A stretch of 26,444 nt of DNA, from positions 1 to 26,444 of IMG/VR virus record IMGVR_UViG_3300021142_000159; one strand, given 5' to 3'. This document shows, piece after piece, positions 21,312 through 26,444 of this stretch. The notes beneath the pieces are model-generated. The model saw nothing but the letters and a program-made list of their open reading frames with translations, did no database searches and was not told the DNA's origin. The position numbers and the translations under genes are program-made. Position 1 is the stretch's first letter. The number at the start of each line of letters is the position of its first letter. This stretch comes from a virus.

Positions 21312-24062
21312 TTAGAAGATTACCGTTGATGCGCCAGCATCAACTAGATAAGTCCAAGTTGTTGTAGTTGCTCCAGATGCTCCTGCGTCATAGATTATAT
21401 CTGGATTTATAGATGCAGAACCGCCATCTAAGTATTCAACTATAAATGTAGCGCCAGAAGTTCCCTGCACACCTTGTGGTCCAGATGGACCTTGCAAACC
21501 TTGTGTTCCTTGCGGGCTCTGTACACCCTGCGTTCCTTGTGGGCCTTGTGGTCCGATAGAACCTTGGGTTCCTTGTGAACCGGTGGTGCCTTGCGTTCCG
21601 GTAGAACCTTGGCTACCGGTAGCTCCCGTGGCTCCTTGCGTTCCGGTAGCACCCTGTGAACCTGTAGCACCAGTAGCACCGGTTGCTCCCTGTGTTCCTG
21701 TTGCTCCTTGTGACCCAGTTGCACCTGTAGCTCCTTGGGAACCCGTTGCTCCCTGAGAACCTGTAGCTCCTTGAGGTCCAGTACTGCCTTGAGACCCAGT
21801 AGAACCTTGAGAACCGGTGGCACCTTGAGTTCCAGTTGTTCCCTGTGAACCAGTTGCACCGATTGGTCCCTGTGTACCTTGGCTGCCTGTTGCACCGGTT
21901 GTACCTTGGCTTCCGGTAGAACCGATAGCTCCCTGGGTACCTGTAGCACCTTGAGCTCCTGTAGCACCTTGAAAACCAGTAGCTCCTTGAGTTCCGGTAG
22001 CACCTTGCGCTCCGGTTGTTCCGGTAGCACCTTGCGTTCCCGTTGCTCCTTGAAAACCTGCGGTTCCTTGAGACCCAGCAGTACCTTGAGAACCGGTGCT
22101 ACCTTGTGTACCCGTGGCTCCTTGAGAACCTGTTGTGCCCTGTAGTCCTTGTGTGCCTTGGATTGCATAAGCAACTTGTGTTGCGGTAAGGATAATGCCA
22201 GGAGTAATAGGGGTTGTAGGAGTAGTCCCCGCAGCAATAGTTTCAATAGAAACTGTTGTGCTTTCTGCTTGCCACATGAAGGTAACAACGTCATTGGCAT
22301 TAAACGTGTAGACATAATTAACAGTCTCAATCATTTGACCTGAAACGGAACCGTGCGATTGAGGTACAGTCATTTGGCTATTGGAGTATGGAACATCTAC
22401 GCCGTTAACTCTTAGCCACAAGTTAGCGTTGTAAATCTGAGACGCAGTGTTAACTAGTTGTACTGAGATAGTTATGCTGTAAGTTCCTTGATGTAAGAAC
22501 TCAATAGAGTTTCCACCCTGAGTTATGACGCCATTGTTCTCATAGGTGTTGTTAATACTGATTGGATAAGCAGTTGTGTTGTTTGCAACAGTTTGAGTAG
22601 TTGTGTCGTAAAAAGAACCATAGTAAGCAATAGTTCCACCAGCGCCTTGGGCACCTGTAGCACCTTGTGCACCTACACCACTAGCCTGTGTCCATTGGAT
22701 AGCGTCTGTACCGATACGGATAGAGCCATCTGAGTTAGAGCCGTTGGCATACATAAGCCATGCGGTCTTACCATAAACAGTTCCATCGGTTACAAAGACG
22801 TAGTCTCCTTCTTCTACCTGTGCTGCAACATGGTTATCCGCATCTGTAGCACGAGTAAGTTTCCAAACAGAGGATGAGCTACCTGTTTGAGTGACTGTAT
22901 AGATACCATTTTGAACTTGAGTTGCTTGACCAGCAATAAGAACACGGTCACCTACTGCTAAGTAAGGACTTGTGTATCCATCAACGTTAAGAACTCCATT
23001 GGATGTTGCAACAATGTATGCGCCAACACCAGTACCATTACTAGCATCAGCAGAACCGTTGTAATAGGTAGCGCCATTACCAAGCGGAGTTGTTTGAACA
23101 GCTTCTACAGACTGGTGAGCGTTCTGAGAGGAAACAGGACCAACGGCACCTTGAATACCTTGCGTACCTTGTGTTCCCTGTGTACCTTGTGTTCCCTGGG
23201 TACCTTGTAATCCTTGTATTCCCTGGCTACCAGTAGAACCCTGACTACCGGTAGAGCCCTGTGAGCCAGTCGTTCCTTGTGCTCCCGTATAGCCTTGGGT
23301 TCCTTGAATGCCCTGTGAACCTGTTGTACCTTGTGAACCAACTGAACCTTGAGAGCCCGTGTATCCTTGCGCTCCCTGTGTTCCAGTGGAACCTTGTACA
23401 CCAGTAGAGCCTGTGTTTCCTTGCGCTCCTTGTGCACCTTGCGAACCAGTTGCACCGGTGGTTCCTTGCGAACCGACAGAACCTTGTGCTCCTTGTGAAC
23501 CTGTTGTTCCTTGACTTCCGGTAGTTCCTTGTGAACCTGTTGTTCCTTGACTTCCGGTAGTTCCTTGTGAACCTGTTGTTCCTTGGGAGCCTGTGCTTCC
23601 AGTAGCTCCTTGGCTTCCAGTAGCTCCCTGTGAACCGATGGTTCCTTGGCTACCGGTGGCTCCTTGGCTTCCCGTTTGTCCAACAGCACCTTGAATACCT
23701 GTTGTACCTTGAGCTCCGGTGATTCCTTGAGAGCCTGTAAATCCTTGCACACCTTGTGAACCCGTAGAGCCGGTGGTTCCTTGGGAGCCTGTTGCTCCAG
23801 TAGTTCCTTGAGTTCCTACTGAACCCTGTGAACCTGTAGCGCCTTGGTTTCCTGTTAAACCTTGAGAACCAGTTGTTCCTTGCGGCCCTGTTGAACCTAT
23901 TGTTCCCTGTGCGCCTTGTAACCCAGCGCTAACCCACTCAGAGCCATTCCAAGTGTAGAGAGCATTAGTAACCGTATTAAAGTAGACATCGCCAATAGAC
24001 GGACTGCTAGGCGCAGAGGCCAAATGCAGTACGTTAAGCGGTGTTAAAAACCTACGGCTCAT
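21312..24062 (-). CDS. Collagen-like tail fibre, 916 aa
   Basis: The N-terminus ([20 protein letters not shown], then [20 protein letters not shown]) matches that of the next fibre gene upstream and should anchor to the baseplate. Two long Gly-X-Y blocks follow, about residues 50-308 and 630-880, mostly [12 protein letters not shown] and GATGSQ, hence Gln/Thr rather than Pro-Hyp collagen. Between them lie a domain with [20 protein letters not shown] (about 320-460) and a C1q/TNF-like beta-sandwich region ([20 protein letters not shown] ... [14 protein letters not shown], about 480-625). The C-terminus is a 35-residue cap. Collagen-like blocks form trimeric rods in phage fibres. AAAGGG precedes the ATG. 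A 36-base tandem repeat lies in the first block. Confidence 0.85.
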   Translation of the reverse strand: MSRRFLTPLNVLHLASAPSSPSIGDVYFNTVTNALYTWNGSEWVSAGLQGAQGTIGSTGPQGTTGSQGLTGNQGATGSQGSVGTQGTTGATGSQGTTGSTGSQGVQGFTGSQGITGAQGTTGIQGAVGQTGSQGATGSQGTIGSQGATGSQGATGSTGSQGTTGSQGTTGSQGTTGSQGTTGSQGTTGSQGAQGSVGSQGTTGATGSQGAQGAQGNTGSTGVQGSTGTQGAQGYTGSQGSVGSQGTTGSQGIQGTQGYTGAQGTTGSQGSTGSQGSTGSQGIQGLQGTQGTQGTQGTQGTQGIQGAVGPVSSQNAHQSVEAVQTTPLGNGATYYNGSADASNGTGVGAYIVATSNGVLNVDGYTSPYLAVGDRVLIAGQATQVQNGIYTVTQTGSSSSVWKLTRATDADNHVAAQVEEGDYVFVTDGTVYGKTAWLMYANGSNSDGSIRIGTDAIQWTQASGVGAQGATGAQGAGGTIAYYGSFYDTTTQTVANNTTAYPISINNTYENNGVITQGGNSIEFLHQGTYSITISVQLVNTASQIYNANLWLRVNGVDVPYSNSQMTVPQSHGSVSGQMIETVNYVYTFNANDVVTFMWQAESTTVSIETIAAGTTPTTPITPGIILTATQVAYAIQGTQGLQGTTGSQGATGTQGSTGSQGTAGSQGTAGFQGATGTQGATGTTGAQGATGTQGATGFQGATGAQGATGTQGAIGSTGSQGTTGATGSQGTQGPIGATGSQGTTGTQGATGSQGSTGSQGSTGPQGATGSQGATGSQGATGATGSQGATGTQGATGATGATGSQGATGTQGATGATGSQGSTGTQGTTGSQGTQGSIGPQGPQGTQGVQSPQGTQGLQGPSGPQGVQGTSGATFIVEYLDGGSASINPDIIYDAGASGATTTTWTYLVDAGASTVIF
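23491..23585. repeat. 36-bp tandem repeat in the collagen-like fibre
   Basis: Bases 23491-23526 are repeated exactly at 23527-23562, and the first 23 bases again at 23563-23585. Each unit codes for four Gly-X-Y triplets (GSQ/GTT type). Exact repetition, where the surrounding triplets vary in synonymous codons, indicates a recent duplication by slippage or unequal recombination that lengthens the fibre rod. Confidence 0.85.
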
Positions 24063-24081
24063 GTACGCCCTTTACTAGTTG

Positions 24082-25953
24082 TTAGCCAACCACCACTACA
24101 CGGAATGCGTTGCTTGATGGGGCTACTGCAAAGACTACAGTCACCTTTGAGTTGTTTGCGTGTGTAACATCCGCAAAAACTTCTTCCTTTGTTGTCGCAT
24201 CGTAGATGGTAACAACAACATCTTCTGTATCAAGGTTGTGAGTGATATCAAAAGAAGTGCTTGTTCCATCACCGATAGACGTTGCGTACTTCTTGGTAAG
24301 GGAGGTGTAGTCAATGACTTGGAGAGCACCAGTTGAGCCATTAAACTCAAGACCAGTTCCGTTGTTGACGGCAATACCGCTTGAGGTAAGTGCCATACCT
24401 TGGGTGCCTTGGACAACTGCAGAGATAACCCCGTCAGAGATGCTAATGCCGTTACCCTGTGTGTACTCACCAGCGGCCGAGAACTGTGTCCAAGTAGAAG
24501 CAGACGCAGTGTAGGATGTGATAATCCAACCTTGAGCAGCGTGTGTTCCTTCTTCTACAAGTGTGTAAGAGCCTTCTTTAAGAGCGGTATCCTCTGGGTT
24601 TGTTGAGAGGACAAGCATGTTTGTTCCGCCGTCAAAGACGTATATGCCGTTTTGGGTCGCATCGGTCTGGGCCTTAACAAGAACACGGTCAGTGTTGTTA
24701 AGTTCAACTCCACCAATAACAGTAGTTATTGGAGAGGTAAGGTCAATGTTGTCGTCAGATGCAGCCTTTACCGAACCAAGGACATAGAGTCCTGATGCAA
24801 TATTGTGGATGTCTGAGATTGTTGCAATCTGGTTCCCAGAAGAGACTGAACCAATGTACGAGTGAGAAGAATCAGATACAAGAACGATGTTGTTGTTATT
24901 TGCACTGATGATAAGGTTAGTATCTGAATCGCTGTAGAAAGAACCGTACTGGTTGCCGTTATCATTATAGCCACGATAAAGATTGACAGTTCCATGGGTC
25001 TCAATAACCCCAGAACCGTTTGTACCACTGAGTGCTACAAGGTTGTTTCCAGAAGCATCCTTGATGTACAGGTAACCATCTGTAGATGTATCAGTGCCAC
25101 CAGCGTAAATGCCGTTCTTTACATACAGGTTGTTTCCTGATGTGATGTTGTTTCCAGAAGTTGTTTGGAAGTTAGATAGAGACTCAACTCCGCTATCACC
25201 ACCAAGGGTGACCCATCCGTTATTAGACTCAAGAACAAGATTGTTGTTTGTCGCTGTTACATGGAATGTTCCGTCAGAGATTGCAGCAACAATACCTTCT
25301 TGAGTACCGGACTGGTCTCCGCCATACCAGTACTCAGTCTTGCGAAGGTGTAACTCACTATTAAGTGCGTCAATAATTCCGGAAGCTGAGTTAAGGATGA
25401 TGTTACCGCTGCTTTGAGTTTCAAGCTCAAGAGCACGTCCAACGGCAACTACGTTAAAATTACCACTGTATGAGTTAGCTGTGACAACACCATACTGTGT
25501 TCCGTCTAACCAATATTCATTCTTTTTAAGGTGGAATTCACCGTTAGTAACATCAATGTACGATGGAAGGCTGACAGTTACATCACCGGTTGTTTGGCTT
25601 ACTGAAATCTGATTAGAAGTACCATTTACAGAGTTAACGTAGGTGGCAGTTCCTGATGTGCCAATCTGCAACCATGCAGAGCCATTATCAAAATAAAGTG
25701 TTTGAGTGTCGGTAGCAACATACACACGACCAGCGTTACCAGCAGCAGGAATAGCTGAGTAGGTGCCGTACTCAACGGAACCACCGACTGCTACCCAAGC
25801 CGTGCCGTCATAAACACGAATCTCATTAGCAACGGTGTTGTAGTAGGTGTGGCCTTTACCGTAAGGTGATGGGTTGTCTGCCAGATTCTGAATCGTAAAA
25901 TTCTGAAGTTCAAGTCCGGTCAGACTCAGTGGTGTGTAAAACTTACGGGCCAT
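24082..25953 (-). CDS. Large tail fibre/receptor-binding protein, 623 aa
   Basis: ATG 25953 is preferred to ATG 25956 because AAGGAG then stands five bases upstream and the product aligns as MARKFYTPLS with [10 protein letters not shown] of the 916-aa fibre. After this anchor comes GHTYYNTVANEIRVYDGTAW, then beta-rich repeats (GEFHLKKNEYWLDGTQYG and SELHLRKTEYWYGGDQSG are two copies of one unit). A domain at about 390-510 has VELNNTDRVLVKAQTDATQN and GIYVFDGG, shared with the middle of the 916-aa fibre. The C-terminal head has TSTSFDITHNLDTEDVVVTI and ends APSSNAFRVVVVG. ITHNL heads recur in the next upstream gene. It is likely a homotrimeric fibre or baseplate spike-side protein. Confidence 0.8.
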   Translation of the reverse strand: MARKFYTPLSLTGLELQNFTIQNLADNPSPYGKGHTYYNTVANEIRVYDGTAWVAVGGSVEYGTYSAIPAAGNAGRVYVATDTQTLYFDNGSAWLQIGTSGTATYVNSVNGTSNQISVSQTTGDVTVSLPSYIDVTNGEFHLKKNEYWLDGTQYGVVTANSYSGNFNVVAVGRALELETQSSGNIILNSASGIIDALNSELHLRKTEYWYGGDQSGTQEGIVAAISDGTFHVTATNNNLVLESNNGWVTLGGDSGVESLSNFQTTSGNNITSGNNLYVKNGIYAGGTDTSTDGYLYIKDASGNNLVALSGTNGSGVIETHGTVNLYRGYNDNGNQYGSFYSDSDTNLIISANNNNIVLVSDSSHSYIGSVSSGNQIATISDIHNIASGLYVLGSVKAASDDNIDLTSPITTVIGGVELNNTDRVLVKAQTDATQNGIYVFDGGTNMLVLSTNPEDTALKEGSYTLVEEGTHAAQGWIITSYTASASTWTQFSAAGEYTQGNGISISDGVISAVVQGTQGMALTSSGIAVNNGTGLEFNGSTGALQVIDYTSLTKKYATSIGDGTSTSFDITHNLDTEDVVVTIYDATTKEEVFADVTHANNSKVTVVFAVAPSSNAFRVVVVG

Positions 25954-25962
25954 CATGTCTCC

Positions 25963-26367
25963 TTATGACAGATACGCAACGCCTGAAAACGCTGCAAGAA
26001 AAGTTACCGTTAGACTGTTCGGATTGGTATACACGATTTCGCCTTCGCAAATTGCACCAGTGGAGTCCATTGTAGTGACGTTTGGGTAGAAATTAAGGTT
26101 ATGTGTGATAGTCCATGTAGCAGACGAAACATTTTGGTTGTGTACATACGCAATTTGGCGAGTTGCCCCAGATATACCTTGGAGACCCTGTGTTCCTTGG
26201 GTTCCCTGGACTCCTTGCGGTCCAACAGCGCCACCTTGTCCTGGGCGAACAACAATCGTGGATTGAACAGACTGGGTTGAAGTAATAACGTCTACAACAA
26301 CAGGGCTTGTCTGTTGGACTGTTACGACAGCCTCATGACAGTGGCAGGTTGAGCTTCCTGCACACAT
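25963..26367 (-). CDS. Short collagen-like fibre protein, 134 aa
   Basis: Starts MCAGSSTCHCHEAVVTVQQT, with three Cys near the N-terminus. It then has a Gly-X-Y stretch at about residues 49-69 ([16 protein letters not shown]) and a C-terminal domain WTITHNLNFYPNVTTMDSTG ... VTFLAAFSGVAYLS. The ITHNL....P.VT..D..G......I.Y.....LTVTF.....G.AYL pattern is a frequent fibre-tip domain in phages and is related in plan to the end of the 623-aa fibre. The start overlaps the upstream stop as TAATG. The CHCH at residues 8-11 could bind metal. Confidence 0.7.
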   Translation of the reverse strand: MCAGSSTCHCHEAVVTVQQTSPVVVDVITSTQSVQSTIVVRPGQGGAVGPQGVQGTQGTQGLQGISGATRQIAYVHNQNVSSATWTITHNLNFYPNVTTMDSTGAICEGEIVYTNPNSLTVTFLAAFSGVAYLS

Positions 26368-26444
26368 TAGAACGTTACCTGACGAGTGACGAAGACAGTT
26401 CCACGCATGTAGGTCTTTTCGTATGTGGTGTCCACAGTAGACCT
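26367..26444 (-). CDS. C-terminal fragment of an unidentified upstream gene
   Basis: The minus strand at the window edge is open for 25 codons (RSTVDTTYEKTYMRGTVFVT, RQVTF) before a TAA that overlaps the next ATG as TAATG. Only the last residues are inside the window. They look like beta strands of a virion protein, but no identification is possible. Confidence 0.55.
   Translation of the reverse strand, partial: RSTVDTTYEKTYMRGTVFVTRQVTF

Noticed and set aside
21879-22145. Plus-strand Cys/Ser/Thr-rich frame opposite the collagen-like fibre
   Set aside because: Its composition is the mirror of Gly-X-Y codons and no start signal or neighbour supports it.
21440-23920. Short, regularly spaced repeats that might suggest a CRISPR array
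   Set aside because: The repeats are 9- to 18-base Gly-X-Y codon patterns with no constant repeat and no unique spacers; they are fully explained by the collagen-like protein.

Overview
The window is a nearly gap-free stretch of a tailed double-stranded DNA phage genome. Every supported gene lies on the minus strand, so transcription runs from high to low coordinates. A tail sheath, a T4 gp19-like tail tube, a gp26-like hub/chaperone protein and a tape-measure protein identify a contractile-tailed (myovirus-type) phage. The host is probably an actinobacterium of moderate GC content, for example a freshwater lineage. That is inference, based on the CGT..GY..H....C..CR N-terminal module of the larger HNH protein (familiar from actinobacteria and actinophages), the two wall-degrading domains in the tape measure, and base composition well below that of Streptomyces or Mycobacterium phages. 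No tRNA, integrase, polymerase, capsid or terminase gene is present.

Layout in transcription order. (1) 26444-19612: host-recognition genes. They comprise the end of an unidentified gene, a short collagen-like protein, a 623-aa fibre, a 916-aa collagen-like fibre, a tropism-determinant-like fibre, and a GH130-like beta-propeller followed by a TPR-like protein. (2) 19007-11065: an adhesin array. It holds six relatives (two short, four long with Gly-rich tails) arranged as a repeated short-long-long module, interrupted by a small HNH reading frame and two accessory tail genes. (3) 11055-9534: a probable neck protein, then an HNH endonuclease whose frame runs without a stop into an Ala-rich/poly-acidic protein. 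(4) 9521-7565: eight tiny, mostly Lys-rich, translationally coupled genes, including a 28-aa six-cysteine peptide and two ParB-like paralogues, closed by a rho-independent terminator. (5) 7423-6: the tail module, made of a gp10-like protein, tail terminator, sheath, tube, gp26-like protein with a probable frameshifted or TTG-started second product, a tape measure with M23 and lysozyme-like domains, and a baseplate protein cut by the window edge.

Together the genes build a contractile tail, its baseplate and a diversified set of receptor-binding proteins. Many stop/start junctions are TAATG overlaps, which implies coupled translation. Three genes (28, 55 and 57 aa), the chaperone second frame and the small HNH frame are short enough to be missed by ordinary length cut-offs. 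The first 68 bases form an inverted repeat that looks like a snap-back sequencing or amplification artefact, so the C-terminus of the 276-aa frame should not be trusted.
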